Assembly: GCF_039529295.1 (NCBI RefSeq)
Contig: NZ_BAAAMN010000016.1
Span: forward strand, 1 to 64,000
Length of the DNA: 64,000 bases
DNA from: Yaniella flava
Lineage (GTDB): Bacteria; Actinomycetota; Actinomycetes; Actinomycetales; Micrococcaceae
Direction of reading: 5' to 3'
Under the pieces are notes generated by a model that saw nothing but the letters and a program-made list of their open reading frames with translations, searched no databases and was not told where the DNA came from. A program made the translations under genes and the position numbers. The stretch's first letter is position 1. Each line of letters starts with the position of its first letter. Of the stretch, positions 51,638 through 60,672 are shown piece after piece.

Positions 51638-52264
51638 ATGGTGGAAACAGATCCGACCGACGCAGCCGTGGCAACGCGTGAGGTGCTCGATCGTGTCTTT
51701 ACCGACGCACACACCACCAATACGTTTTCGCAAGGTCCAGTTGATCCCGTCATCATCGCCCAAGCTTATGAGGATATTCGGTGGGCTCCCACTCAAATGA
51801 ATTCGCAACCGATGCGCATGACGCTGGTATATTCCGCCGATGCGAAGCAGCGACTTGATCCCCACATGAAGGGTGGAAATCGTGCCAAGACATTGGCTGC
51901 ACCCATGACGATCATCGCGGCGTGGGATCCGCGATGGCATGACCATCTACCGCATTTGGCTCCGCACAAAGCGGGTGCGCATGACAAGCTCGACCCGGAT
52001 CCGGTAGCACGCGAGCAGATAGCACAGGTCTCGGCCCACCTGCAGATTGGTTATTTGATCGTCGCCTTGCGGGCACATGGTTTACACGTTGGTCCGATGA
52101 CTGGTTTTAACGCCGCACGCGTCGACGAGGAATTCCACACAGACACCGGGTGGAAAACCGCAGTCATCATCAACGCTGGTTGGAAACCAAACGATGACGA
52201 CGCCAAAGCCGTTCGTCCACGTGCCGGCCGGTTATCCTTCGATGACGCCTGCCAGATCATATAG
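51638..52264 (+). CDS. Nitroreductase-family protein (malonic semialdehyde reductase RutE/HadB-like)
   Basis: A 208-residue FMN-dependent nitroreductase-fold enzyme. Marks are RWAPTQMNSQPMRMTLVYSADAKQRL (flavin-binding loop with the family Arg/Asn-Ser-Gln-P) and GLHVGPMTGFNAARVDEEF, the RutE-type C-terminal motif. RutE reduces malonic semialdehyde to 3-hydroxypropionate, and family members act on various aldehydes and quinones. AAAGGA stands before ATG 51638. It is divergent from dnaX. Without rut genes nearby the substrate stays open. Confidence 0.83.
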   Translation: MVETDPTDAAVATREVLDRVFTDAHTTNTFSQGPVDPVIIAQAYEDIRWAPTQMNSQPMRMTLVYSADAKQRLDPHMKGGNRAKTLAAPMTIIAAWDPRWHDHLPHLAPHKAGAHDKLDPDPVAREQIAQVSAHLQIGYLIVALRAHGLHVGPMTGFNAARVDEEFHTDTGWKTAVIINAGWKPNDDDAKAVRPRAGRLSFDDACQII

Positions 52265-52341
52265 AACTAGTCATATTGCAACCCAAACTACCCGTCGACG
52301 TACACTACCAACGTATCCAACGGTCAAAAGGAGTCGGGAAA

Positions 52342-53418
52342 ATGTGTGGGCCAGACGTTGCTGCGGCCATGGTCGAAGAACTCCGCTCAAGGATGCCGAA
52401 TCCACCGCCCCAACAGTGTGCCATCGTCGTAGAAAACGATCCTGTTGGACGTGCTGTACTCGCACTGCTGTGGGAACACCGAAGTCATCTGACTATCTAC
52501 CTCTTGACCCATAGTCCAGCCGCTGGTCATGAGCTCGCATTGCAGTCGGGCATCGCATCGGTCCGCAACGCCCCGGACGTCCACCTGCTTGCTGCCTACG
52601 AGCTGCCACAGGTGCTGGATAGTGACGGTGCGTTGATCTGGGCGGTGGAGGCAGCACGCACGGACGAAAGTGTTCAAAATATACTGGTGCGGCGAAACGT
52701 CGCGCAGACGTGGATGCCATTGGCAGGACCCTTCGATGCGCTTACACAACGGTACCCGGTGCAAACCGCGCCCAGCCACGAACTGATCCTGCGGGACATC
52801 ATCCGAGACCATGCCAGGTTCCTGAACTTCTTCGGCGATCGGCTCAATCCCAAAGACCTCTATGAACGTTCCAAATACCCCGCGTGGATCGCACCACCTC
52901 AAGATTTTATGGCCGCGGTCCCACCCATGCAGCGTGTGACCACCGATGCGGACGGCAACACACTGGCCACCACCACCTTCGACGGAGCGTTGAGGCTCCA
53001 CGCCGAGCATATGCTGCAGGATCACCGCACATGGATTGAGCTTGACCCCATACTTCAGGTGCTCGACGAGGCACGCTATGACATCATGGTGACCGTCAGT
53101 AGTGCGTATGAGAATCCCAACGCCAAGGGTGCGCTCGCAGTCCAAATCCACCGTGATGAAACATTGATGGCCTCGATCGACATCGCGACCTCGCCGGCTG
53201 AAGTACAAGTCCCCATACGCGCTGTTCCACACAGTGCACGCCTGAGGATCTCCGTGGTGGCGCTGAAAGATAATCCGAGAACATCCTGGTCCAAGGCATC
53301 GCACACGGAACTTCGCGTCGCAATACATCCCGAAGGGACCTATGCTGCGCCGCGGGGCACTGGCAAAGCGAAAGCCTGGTTGAAACGATTCACTTCACGC
53401 CGCCAACCTGCTACATAG
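52342..53418 (+). CDS. Conserved hypothetical protein, partner of the asparagine-synthetase-like gene
   Basis: A 358-residue soluble protein that I do not recognise. The first 120 residues form an alpha/beta pattern (CAIVVENDPVGRAVLALLWEHRSHLTIYLLTH, HLLAAYELPQVLD) that could be a Rossmann-like domain. The last 150 look beta-rich (WIELDPILQVLDEARYDIMVTVSSAYEN, RLRISVVALKDNPRTSW), like a carbohydrate- or ligand-binding sandwich. The basic C-terminus ends GKAKAWLKRFTSRRQPAT. ATG 52342 has AAGGAG nine bases upstream. The stop lies 7 bp before the synthetase-like gene, so they form an operon. A role in building or modifying a surface glycan is only a guess. Confidence 0.6.
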   Translation: MCGPDVAAAMVEELRSRMPNPPPQQCAIVVENDPVGRAVLALLWEHRSHLTIYLLTHSPAAGHELALQSGIASVRNAPDVHLLAAYELPQVLDSDGALIWAVEAARTDESVQNILVRRNVAQTWMPLAGPFDALTQRYPVQTAPSHELILRDIIRDHARFLNFFGDRLNPKDLYERSKYPAWIAPPQDFMAAVPPMQRVTTDADGNTLATTTFDGALRLHAEHMLQDHRTWIELDPILQVLDEARYDIMVTVSSAYENPNAKGALAVQIHRDETLMASIDIATSPAEVQVPIRAVPHSARLRISVVALKDNPRTSWSKASHTELRVAIHPEGTYAAPRGTGKAKAWLKRFTSRRQPAT

Positions 53419-53425
53419 GAGCAAC

Positions 53426-54940
53426 ATGGTAACGCCCACCTGGACACGACTGTATGCCCGAGGCTTTTTCCTGAGTTCTGAACCGGTGGCGATCTTCGAA
53501 GAGCTTGCACACTATCGCTGGTACGATCTTGCAGGAGACGTGCTCTTTGCCGATGAGATCACCGAGGTGGGGATTGCCTACAAGGGAGATGATTGGCTCG
53601 TCACGATCGGCAAGCTGTTGCCCTTGTCTACCGGGGCGATCGACCCGCGTGCCGCCACAATCGCTGATGATCTCCTGGAGCTCTTTCAGCGCGATGGCTT
53701 TACAGGCACTGAGCGGGCGCTCTACGACATTGGTGGACGGCATGCGGTGCTGTTGAAATCAAAGGGCCGCATTATTGCCTATAACGATGCCGCAGGTCAC
53801 CGCACCGTGTACTTCAACCAGGCACAACAGCGCATCGCCTCCCACTTTGACATGCTGCAGCTGCTCACCTCCACACCGACCTCATCATGCCCGTTTGATA
53901 GTGAACGGCCCGCCACCTCACCCGACGGTCTGTGGGATGTCACCGGAAACCCGGATATTAAAGCGCTGCTCCCGAATCATCGGTTGCATTTGCACGACGG
54001 GTCTCAACCGCGCTTCGGGCTCATGAACCCGAACCCGTATAAAAACGTGGACTGGGCTGAAAAAGTTGAGACGATCCACCAGTTGTGGGACGAGCAGCTG
54101 CAACAACTGTTTGCGATGGCGCCACAGCATCGTCTCGGCATCTCGCTATCTGGAGGACTCGATTCACGCACAGTGCTGGCACACATGCGCCCGTATCTAG
54201 ACAACGTCACGGCTTTTACCTATACGGCGTCCAACGTGAAAACGGGCAAGACTCCGACGTCATTTTGGCAGCGCACCATGGTGACCGACCACAATGTGCT
54301 GATGCAGCTTGCCGATCACTTACCCAAGGATTTTCATGTGCTCGTCAAGCCGAGAACACCGAATCTGACAGCAGACGACATCGCGGTGATGGAACGTAAT
54401 GCGATGCGAAATCATGGGCAACCAATGGTGCGCATGTATAAAGACATCTTTCCCAATGTGAATAGTATTCACGTGCGCGGTAACTTCGTCGAAATGGGCC
54501 GCTTGATCCGGGGACAGTTAGATATTCCCGGAAGAAAAGATCGTCTGGCTCCGGTGTTGAGTGAAGTCGTGCGTCGAAGAAAACCCGATGTGGAAGCCTT
54601 TGCACCTTTCTTTTGGAACAAAGTTGATCAATTTCAATACGATCTACTGCACGACGATGTCGAATACACCGATACGTATCATTGGGAAAACCGGTCGTCA
54701 CGTTGGTATGCGGAAATTGCGAACGAAACGGACATGGTGTTCGATTCGATCGTGCCGGTCAATGCGCGGCGAATCTATGAGATCCTTCTGAGTCCCCGCC
54801 GGGATGTTCGCCCCGGGGCCCAGTTACAAGTGGACTTGATCCATCGTGCCTGGCCAGAACTCTTGGCCTATGGTTTCAATGATGAAAAAGATCGGTACAC
54901 CACCACCGTGCGCAAGCAGTTGTTAGAACAACAGGCTTAA
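53426..54940 (+). CDS. Asparagine-synthetase-like ATP-dependent ligase without glutaminase Cys
   Basis: A 504-residue protein with the architecture of class II asparagine synthetases. The C-terminal half has the PP-loop LSGGLDSRTVLAH (about 240-250) for ATP pyrophosphatase chemistry and downstream VRGNFVEMGRLI. The N-terminal 200 residues match the Ntn-amidotransferase fold (DIGGRHAVLLKSKGRIIAYNDAAGHRTVYF), but Cys2, the glutaminase nucleophile, is absent (MVTPTW). It therefore cannot use glutamine by the usual route and may use ammonia or another amine, as in some beta-lactam synthetase or glycan-modifying relatives. AGGAG precedes ATG 53426. It is coupled to the unknown protein upstream. 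Confidence 0.76.
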   Translation: MVTPTWTRLYARGFFLSSEPVAIFEELAHYRWYDLAGDVLFADEITEVGIAYKGDDWLVTIGKLLPLSTGAIDPRAATIADDLLELFQRDGFTGTERALYDIGGRHAVLLKSKGRIIAYNDAAGHRTVYFNQAQQRIASHFDMLQLLTSTPTSSCPFDSERPATSPDGLWDVTGNPDIKALLPNHRLHLHDGSQPRFGLMNPNPYKNVDWAEKVETIHQLWDEQLQQLFAMAPQHRLGISLSGGLDSRTVLAHMRPYLDNVTAFTYTASNVKTGKTPTSFWQRTMVTDHNVLMQLADHLPKDFHVLVKPRTPNLTADDIAVMERNAMRNHGQPMVRMYKDIFPNVNSIHVRGNFVEMGRLIRGQLDIPGRKDRLAPVLSEVVRRRKPDVEAFAPFFWNKVDQFQYDLLHDDVEYTDTYHWENRSSRWYAEIANETDMVFDSIVPVNARRIYEILLSPRRDVRPGAQLQVDLIHRAWPELLAYGFNDEKDRYTTTVRKQLLEQQA

Positions 54941-54948
54941 CCCAAGAA

Positions 54949-55032
54949 CCCCTCACGCACCTGTCAGAGCATACCGACCCTTGCTGCATTCCTGCCCTGG
55001 GGGAGTTAAGTAAGATGGCACCGCGTGAGGGG
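54949..55032 (-). ncRNA. ffs: Small signal recognition particle RNA (4.5S/ffs)
   Basis: Read on the minus strand, the transcript has outer arms CCCCTCACGC / GCGTGAGGGG and the universal SRP apical domain with GGGCAGGAATGCAGCAAGGG, which binds Ffh. Length, about 84 nt, fits the bacterial short form. It lies between the synthetase-like gene and the FrnE-like gene. Confidence 0.93.
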
Positions 55033-55169
55033 CCGGAGTCCATAATACCAATTTGTGGCCAAAGAGCGAATTCGAGTTGAATCGTTCACTGCTGGTGATT
55101 TGAACGATGAAAACACGCTGTTGGGAAACAGCGTTGCCCGCGTTTGAAAGCGCGTGCCACAGTGTAGGC

Positions 55170-55895
55170 ATGAGAATTGATATCTGGTCTGACATTGCCT
55201 GCCCGTGGTGCTACATCGGGCTCACCCGTTTTGAACAAGCCCTCGAAGCATTCCCACACAAGGACGCGGTAGAAGTGCACTATCGGACGTTCCAATTGGA
55301 TCCCAGCTTGCCCGAACGCGATGACCGCAGCGAAATGCAGTACCTCGCCGAAACAAAAGGGATGCCTTCGAACCAAGTTCACCAAATGCTCGAGACCGTG
55401 GCATCGCACGGCAAAAAAGCTGGTCTCGACTTCAACATGGACGACGTTGTCGTGGCGAACTCTTGGACCGCCCACCGTTTATTGCACCTGGCAAAAGAGC
55501 ACGATCACGACGTCACAGACCATGACCAGAAGATCACGTCGGTGTTGAAACGTGAATTACTCGCGGGGCATTTCGCACACGGACTCGACCTGTCGGACCA
55601 CGACCAACTTGTCCAAGTCGCCGTCTCAGTTGGTCTCCAAGAAGATCGGGTTCGCCAAGTGCTGGCGTCAGATGAATTCAACGCCCAGGCCCAAGCCGAT
55701 GTCGACCAAGCCCGTTCACTAGGTGTCAGTGCGGTCCCAACCTATGTTTTGGCGGAAAAGTATGCGCTGCCCGGCGCACAATCGGTCGAGACCTTCAGTG
55801 GAGCACTGACACAAGTCTGGGATGAACTCAATCCGGCCCCACTCCAGACTCTGGGTGCTGACGGGGATGCATGTGGGGCTGAGGGCTGCGACTAA
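55170..55895 (+). CDS. DsbA-family oxidoreductase (FrnE-like)
   Basis: A 241-residue cytoplasmic thioredoxin-fold protein of the FrnE group. It begins MRIDIWSDIACPWCYIGLTRFEQAL, with the CPWC active site near residues 11-14, contains the helical insertion of the DsbA fold, and has the cis-Pro region in GVSAVPTYVLAEKYALPGAQS. FrnE-like proteins act as dithiol-disulfide isomerases or glutathione-S-transferase-like reductases. An upstream frame from 55107 is not preferred, because homology starts at ATG 55170. The C-terminus ends CGAEGCD, an extra Cys pair that may bind metal. Confidence 0.86.
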   Translation: MRIDIWSDIACPWCYIGLTRFEQALEAFPHKDAVEVHYRTFQLDPSLPERDDRSEMQYLAETKGMPSNQVHQMLETVASHGKKAGLDFNMDDVVVANSWTAHRLLHLAKEHDHDVTDHDQKITSVLKRELLAGHFAHGLDLSDHDQLVQVAVSVGLQEDRVRQVLASDEFNAQAQADVDQARSLGVSAVPTYVLAEKYALPGAQSVETFSGALTQVWDELNPAPLQTLGADGDACGAEGCD

Positions 55896-55983
55896 CGAGG
55901 AACGCGTCATTTTGCGTATTCGCTTGTGGATGGGCTATGCTAAATCTGGTCTTTGCAAGATGAACATTTTGCAAAGTTCTCCT

Positions 55984-56068
55984 GGAGGATTCGCATAGCG
56001 GCCTAGTGCGCACGCCTGGAACGCGTGTTGGGTGAAAGCCCTCAGGGGTTCAAATCCCCTATCCTCCG
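55984..56068 (+). tRNA. tRNA-Ser (anticodon GGA)
   Basis: Acceptor arms GGAGGAT and ATCCTCC, anticodon stem-loop CGCCTGGAACGCG with anticodon GGA, a long variable arm as required for a class II tRNA, and GGGGTTCAAATCCCC as the T-arm. The discriminator is G. It decodes UCC/UCU. No CCA is encoded. Confidence 0.96.
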
Positions 56069-56076
56069 CGCGACAT

Positions 56077-56112
56077 AAAACCCTGCTGGATCGTTGATCT
56101 GGCGGGGTTTTT
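56077..56112 (+). terminator. Terminator after tRNA-Ser
   Basis: AAAACCC..GC / GC..GGGGTTTTT hairpin ending in a T5 run, directly after the tRNA. Confidence 0.82.
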
Positions 56113-56166
56113 GCGTTGGTCCTAACCCAGGATTGGCGTCCAGAACAGGCGGAAACTAGTCCACTG

Positions 56167-58074
56167 CTAGGTCGCGCTTTTGATATTGGATACTTCGGTG
56201 CTGGCCGACCTCAAAGTAGCCGAAGGCAAATTGCGATAGAGGCGGAGCGCTCGCAGTGCTACCACGATCGCGACAATGTCAACGACTTCCTGGAGGAGCG
56301 CACCGATCGTGGCCGGTAGGTAACCAAAGGCTGCAATCGTCATTAAACCGATAGAGACTGCCATGCCGAACCACATCGATTGCATTGCGATGGCTACGGT
56401 TCGGCGAGAAATGTGCACGACATCGGCTAAGCGTGAGAAGTTTTCCGAGGTGATGACGGCATCTGCTGATTCAGAAGCCGCCGTAGCGCCACGGGCGCCC
56501 ATGGCGATACCGACATCTGCGGTAGCCAGGATAGGCGCATCATTGATGCCATCACCCACCATCAAAGTTGGCGCTGGAAGTTTTTGCACGATATAAACTT
56601 TGTCTGTAGGTGTCATGGAGGCGTGTACTTGGTCCGCGGAGAATTGCACTTCCTTAGCGACAGCCAGCGCGGTGCCTCGCATGTCCCCGGTTACCATAAC
56701 CATGTCCTCAACCCCGTGGTCGGCTAACCAGTTCAGGGTTGCGGTAGAAGTTTGACGAAGTGGGTCCGACAGTACGATGATGCCCAGCAGCTCTTGGTCC
56801 CGTGCCACGTATACGGCAGTTTCGCCGGCGCGTAGTTCCGTTTCGGTAAACGCCGGGACAACTTCGGCAATAAATGCGGATTTTCCCACACGAAGTTGTT
56901 CCCCTACTTCTGTGGTTGCAGTAACGCCATTGGTGGCAATTTCCTCTGCATCAGCGATGCCAACGGGCTCGACATTTTCTGACCGCGCATAGTTGACGAT
57001 GGGGTCGGCGAAGACGTGCACCGAGTACTGTTCTGCCGATGCCGCCATCTGGAGGGTCTCGTGTGCGGTGCCCTTTACTGGTTCAACACGAGCCACGGTG
57101 GGTTCCCCGCGGGTCAGTGTGCCGGTCTTGTCAAAAGCAGCAGACTTGATCTTAGCCAGCCGTTCCAGTGTGCCCCCGTCTTTGATAATGACATTGGCAC
57201 GAGCCGCCGAGGACATCCCGCCCATGAAGGAAACCGGGGCTCCGATGAGTAGGGGACAGGGGGTCGCAACAACCAGGACTTCGGCGAATCGGACTGGATC
57301 TCCTGAATACCACCAGGCGACCCCGGCGACAATGAGCGAAACGATCGTAAAAGGTACAGCGTAACGATCTGCCAATCGCACCATTGGTGCGCGTGAACTG
57401 ACCGCTTCTTCCACCAGTTGCACGATTTTTGAGTAGTGTGAGTCCGCCGCGGTGGAGGTCGCAATCATGTGAAAGGTACCGGTGCCGTTGATAGTTCCAG
57501 AAATAATGTCCTGTCCCGAATGTTTTGTAACGGGTAAGGACTCGCCGGTGACTGATGATTCGTCCAGGGACGCATAGTCAGAACTTAACTGTCCGTCAAC
57601 CGGCACGACTTCCGAGCCACGAACTACCAATTGATCGCCAACTTGGACCTCGTCTATGCTCACGCGGTGAACGGTGACGCCATCCACATCCAGCACGTGA
57701 GCAAACGTAGGTTTTCTCATAATGAGCGCATCGAGCTGTCGAGAGGCACGACCCGCTGCCATATCCTCAAGTGCCTCGCCCCCGGTGAGCATCAAGGCAA
57801 TAATCAACCCGGCCAGGTATTCTTCAACGGCCAGGGTAGCCACCATCGCGACCACCGCCAGGATGTCTAAACCCCAGTGGCCGGCCTTGAGTTCGCGCAA
57901 CATGTCGATACCCGTTAAGACAATGGTCATACCGACCACAAGGTAAGCGGTGACGGCCAGCGCTGTGGGCATATTGGCGAAGAAGAAGACAACACCCAAT
58001 ATCAGGCCAATTACAACCAGCAGGACAACAGGATGCAGTAGTGGATGTCGGACTTCGCGCGTGTTCTGGCTCAT
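56167..58074 (-). CDS. Heavy-metal P1B-type ATPase
   Basis: A 635-residue metal-exporting ATPase. Membrane helices start at residue 15 (LLHPVVLLVVIGLILGVVFFFA) with no N-terminal metal-binding domain. The ion-channel helix motif is VATPCPLLIGAPVSF (TPCP, not CPC). Catalytic motifs are SVTGESLPV, AFDKTGTLTRG and MVGDGINDAPILATADVGIAMG. The usual SEHPLA of the N-domain reads SVHVFAD, so the HP dipeptide is altered, a form I associate with one actinobacterial subgroup. ATG 58074 (MSQNTREV) fits the family; the longer open frame to 58284 has no membrane or domain features. Zinc, cobalt or cadmium are possible cargo. Confidence 0.83.
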   Translation of the reverse strand: MSQNTREVRHPLLHPVVLLVVIGLILGVVFFFANMPTALAVTAYLVVGMTIVLTGIDMLRELKAGHWGLDILAVVAMVATLAVEEYLAGLIIALMLTGGEALEDMAAGRASRQLDALIMRKPTFAHVLDVDGVTVHRVSIDEVQVGDQLVVRGSEVVPVDGQLSSDYASLDESSVTGESLPVTKHSGQDIISGTINGTGTFHMIATSTAADSHYSKIVQLVEEAVSSRAPMVRLADRYAVPFTIVSLIVAGVAWWYSGDPVRFAEVLVVATPCPLLIGAPVSFMGGMSSAARANVIIKDGGTLERLAKIKSAAFDKTGTLTRGEPTVARVEPVKGTAHETLQMAASAEQYSVHVFADPIVNYARSENVEPVGIADAEEIATNGVTATTEVGEQLRVGKSAFIAEVVPAFTETELRAGETAVYVARDQELLGIIVLSDPLRQTSTATLNWLADHGVEDMVMVTGDMRGTALAVAKEVQFSADQVHASMTPTDKVYIVQKLPAPTLMVGDGINDAPILATADVGIAMGARGATAASESADAVITSENFSRLADVVHISRRTVAIAMQSMWFGMAVSIGLMTIAAFGYLPATIGALLQEVVDIVAIVVALRALRLYRNLPSATLRSASTEVSNIKSAT

Positions 58075-58691
58075 GTCACACAATGATGGTCTGACGTGCC
58101 GATAATTTCCACCAAGGAAAGCCATCCCTAACTCTGACGGGCGGAAATTTCGGCTATGTTTTGCGGCAACGTCGAGTAGGAGGAGCCGTGTTACCTCCGG
58201 TGGACGCATCAAGATTGAAGCGTTTATTGAGTAAAATACCTGGATATTCGTTCGCCTGAAGCGTAGGGGATCGAGTGGTGACATGTATTCTTTGAGAACG
58301 CGCCTCTACCTTTACAGTGAGTCTGGGAGTGGACCGTTGTGACCGACCAAATACCGGAAAATTGACGTGAATAGACCACTGCAACGCAAAAAGGTTGGTA
58401 TTTTATGGTGTAGCTCACTTTATTGCAAGCCTTTGTCCTGTACTGGCAATAACGTTTTGGCTGTTGTCAAATTAAACAGTCAATACCTGATAACAGTCTG
58501 GCTAGAGTCTGTAATTGTCCTGCCAATCTTGTTACCGTTGGAACTCTAGGGGTTGTGTCTACAAATACTGGTCCTGTATTTCAGGGCAGTGAGTAGGACG
58601 CGACCTGTATTTGTTTTTTGTTAGCAAGTCGCACATAAAAGGACGTGAGGAGGAGCTCACCCGCCACTAGGTGGCGGTGGGTCAAAGCACC
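58075..58691. promoter_or_regulatory. 617-bp intergenic leader of the betaine transporter, with tandem hairpins at its end
   Basis: AT-rich stretches (58400-58620) probably hold the promoters. Just before the ATG at 58692 are two adjacent perfect stems: GTGAG/CTCAC (58645-58649/58656-58660) with GAGGAG in its loop, and CCGCCAC/GTGGCGG (58661-58667/58671-58677) with a TAG loop. A ribosome-site-controlling leader is possible. No coding sequence is recognised in the rest. Confidence 0.4.
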
Positions 58692-59783
58692 ATGAGCGAA
58701 CCAAGCACAGGCCAACCCGTAGTACGGGTTGAGAATGTTTATAAGATCTTTGGTCGGCGTCCCAAAGCTGTCGTAGAGCGGATGCGCAACGGCGCGACTC
58801 GTCAGGATGTTGCAAAAGAGGGAACAGCTGCCGTTATTAACGCAAGCTTCAATGTATACCCCGGTGAAATTTTCGTTGTCATGGGGTTGTCCGGTTCGGG
58901 TAAGTCGACGCTGATCCGTACTCTCAACGAGCTCCAGCCCGCGACCTCCGGTACCGTCGAAATTTTAGGCCAGGACCTAGCAAAGCTTTCCCCCAAAGAA
59001 CTTCGAGCTCTTCGTTCCGAACACATTTCGATGGTGTTCCAGCACTTCGCGCTCTTTCCACATTGGACTGTGGCAGAAAATGCTGCCTACAGTCTAGAAA
59101 CCCAGGGCGTTGCCAAAGAAAAGCGCTTCGAGGAAGCTCAAGTGGTGCTCGAAGCCGTCGGCCTAAAAGGATGGGAGAACTCGTACCCATCCGAGCTTTC
59201 TGGCGGTATGCAGCAGCGTGTTGGTCTCGCTCGCGCTTTGGCAGCAGGTACCGACATCATGCTTATGGACGAAGCGTTTTCCGCGCTCGACCCGCTGATT
59301 CGTCGTGAGATGCAGGAGGAGCTCAAACAGATTCAGGCTCGACTTGGCCGAACCATTGTGTTCATTACGCACGATCTGAATGAAGCCATGTTCCTCGGAG
59401 ACCGTATCGCCGTAATGAAAGACGGTGAGATTGCACAGATTGGTACACCAGAACAGATCTTGTCCGAACCAGCAGATGACTACGTCGCATCATTTACCTC
59501 CGACGTGGATCGTGCTCGGGTGCTCACCGCAGAATCCATCATGGTGCAAGCACAAGAACTCACTGAAGAAGATCGCATTGCGTTCGAACGCAAAACACTG
59601 ACGGTCAAACACGACGCGACACTGCAGCAGATCGTTCCAATTGTTTTGGAAGCGCAGGGACCAATCGCCGTGGAAGGTGAAGGCTCGAGTGACCACGTAG
59701 GGTACATTCGTCTCGCCACCCTCCTCGAAGCCCTCACACCACAACAATCCGAAGTCGTCGGCGGCGCAGGGGAGGCACGCTAA
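58692..59783 (+). CDS. proV: Glycine betaine/proline ABC transporter ATP-binding protein
   Basis: A 363-residue ABC ATPase of the ProV/OpuAA class. The N-terminus has VRVENVYKIFGRRP and the helical insert VVERMRNGATRQDVAKEG, typical of osmoregulatory ATPases. Walker A is MGLSGSGKSTLIRTLN, the signature is LSGGMQQRVGLARALA and Walker B is IMLMDEAFSALDPLIRREMQ. After residue 265 comes a CBS-like extension with VKHDATLQQIVPIVLEAQGPIAV, usually the osmosensing part. ATG 58692 is chosen; GTG 58671 is an alternative but overlaps a hairpin. It is the first gene of proV-proW-proX and needed for uptake of compatible solutes. Confidence 0.88.
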   Translation: MSEPSTGQPVVRVENVYKIFGRRPKAVVERMRNGATRQDVAKEGTAAVINASFNVYPGEIFVVMGLSGSGKSTLIRTLNELQPATSGTVEILGQDLAKLSPKELRALRSEHISMVFQHFALFPHWTVAENAAYSLETQGVAKEKRFEEAQVVLEAVGLKGWENSYPSELSGGMQQRVGLARALAAGTDIMLMDEAFSALDPLIRREMQEELKQIQARLGRTIVFITHDLNEAMFLGDRIAVMKDGEIAQIGTPEQILSEPADDYVASFTSDVDRARVLTAESIMVQAQELTEEDRIAFERKTLTVKHDATLQQIVPIVLEAQGPIAVEGEGSSDHVGYIRLATLLEALTPQQSEVVGGAGEAR

Positions 59784-60614
59784 ATGGAATTTCCACTACC
59801 ACGTATCCCATTGGGTGACTGGGTTGAAGTCATCCTTGATTGGGTACTTGCTACCCTCGGCGGATTCTTTACCGTCATCCGCAACCTCCTAGAAGACGCC
59901 TACGAACTCCTGCTCTGGGCACTCAGTACCCCAGAGTGGTGGATGGTCACCCTCGTGCTAGCTGGTCTCGGCTGGTGGCTGCGCAGTTGGAAACTCGCCC
60001 TGGGTACCGTCATCGGCTTCATTCTGATTGTTGGCGTGAACCAGTGGGAAAACGCCATGTCGACACTCTCGTTGGTTGTCATTGCGACGCTGATCGCCGT
60101 GATTATCGCGATTCCACTGGGCATTTTGGCCGCGAAATCTCAGGTTGCGTCCAAGATTCTGCGTCCCGTCATGGACTTCATGCAGACCATGCCGCCGATG
60201 GTGTACCTCATTCCCGCACTGGTTATTTTCCGCGTGGGTGTTGTCCCCGGCATGGTTGCTACCGTCATCTTTGCGATGGCGCCCGGCGTACGCTTTACCG
60301 AACTCGGTATTCGTGGCGTTGACTCCGAGGTTGTCGAAGCTGGTAAGGCATTCGGCTCGACTCCGGGCAAGATCTTGCGCCAAATTCAACTGCCCTTGGC
60401 AATGCCAACCATTATGGCCGGTGTAAACCAGGTCATCATGCTCTCGCTGTCCATGGTCGTGATCGCCGGTATGGTCGGCGCAGGCGGCCTTGGTGGTGAA
60501 GTCGTTGCCTCGCTGAACCGTATTAACGCTGGCCTTGGTTTCGAGTCCGGTCTCGCCGTGGTCATCCTGGCCATGTACCTCGACCGGCTCACCTCGATTC
60601 AAGCGAAGTCATAG
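59784..60614 (+). CDS. proW: Glycine betaine/proline ABC transporter permease
   Basis: A 276-residue permease of the ProW/OpuAB class, starting immediately after the proV stop (TAAATG). It has a hydrophobic N-terminal pair of helices, then the core with VVIATLIAVIIAIPLGILAAKS, FMQTMPPMVYLIPALVIFRVG and the coupling EAA loop VVEAGKAFGSTPGKILRQIQLPLAMPTIMAGVNQ. C-terminal helices include MVVIAGMVGAGGLGGEV. It forms the membrane channel with ProV and receives substrate from the lipoprotein ProX. Confidence 0.88.
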   Translation: MEFPLPRIPLGDWVEVILDWVLATLGGFFTVIRNLLEDAYELLLWALSTPEWWMVTLVLAGLGWWLRSWKLALGTVIGFILIVGVNQWENAMSTLSLVVIATLIAVIIAIPLGILAAKSQVASKILRPVMDFMQTMPPMVYLIPALVIFRVGVVPGMVATVIFAMAPGVRFTELGIRGVDSEVVEAGKAFGSTPGKILRQIQLPLAMPTIMAGVNQVIMLSLSMVVIAGMVGAGGLGGEVVASLNRINAGLGFESGLAVVILAMYLDRLTSIQAKS

Positions 60615-60672
60615 AACCGCGCAAATCTCGCACTCTTAAGCTCTATATTCGAAGATAGAAAGGAACACGTTG

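Noticed and set aside
52387..53328. A 313-codon antisense frame opposite the unknown protein gene
   Set aside because: No ribosome binding site and no motif. The sense frame has good RBS spacing and operon context.
58075..58284. Upstream extension of the heavy-metal ATPase
   Set aside because: The extension is unlike any ATPase N-terminus. ATG 58074 starts at the expected distance before the first membrane helix.
58154..58418. Small minus-strand frames in the proV leader region
   Set aside because: No RBS, no homology pattern and unusual composition.
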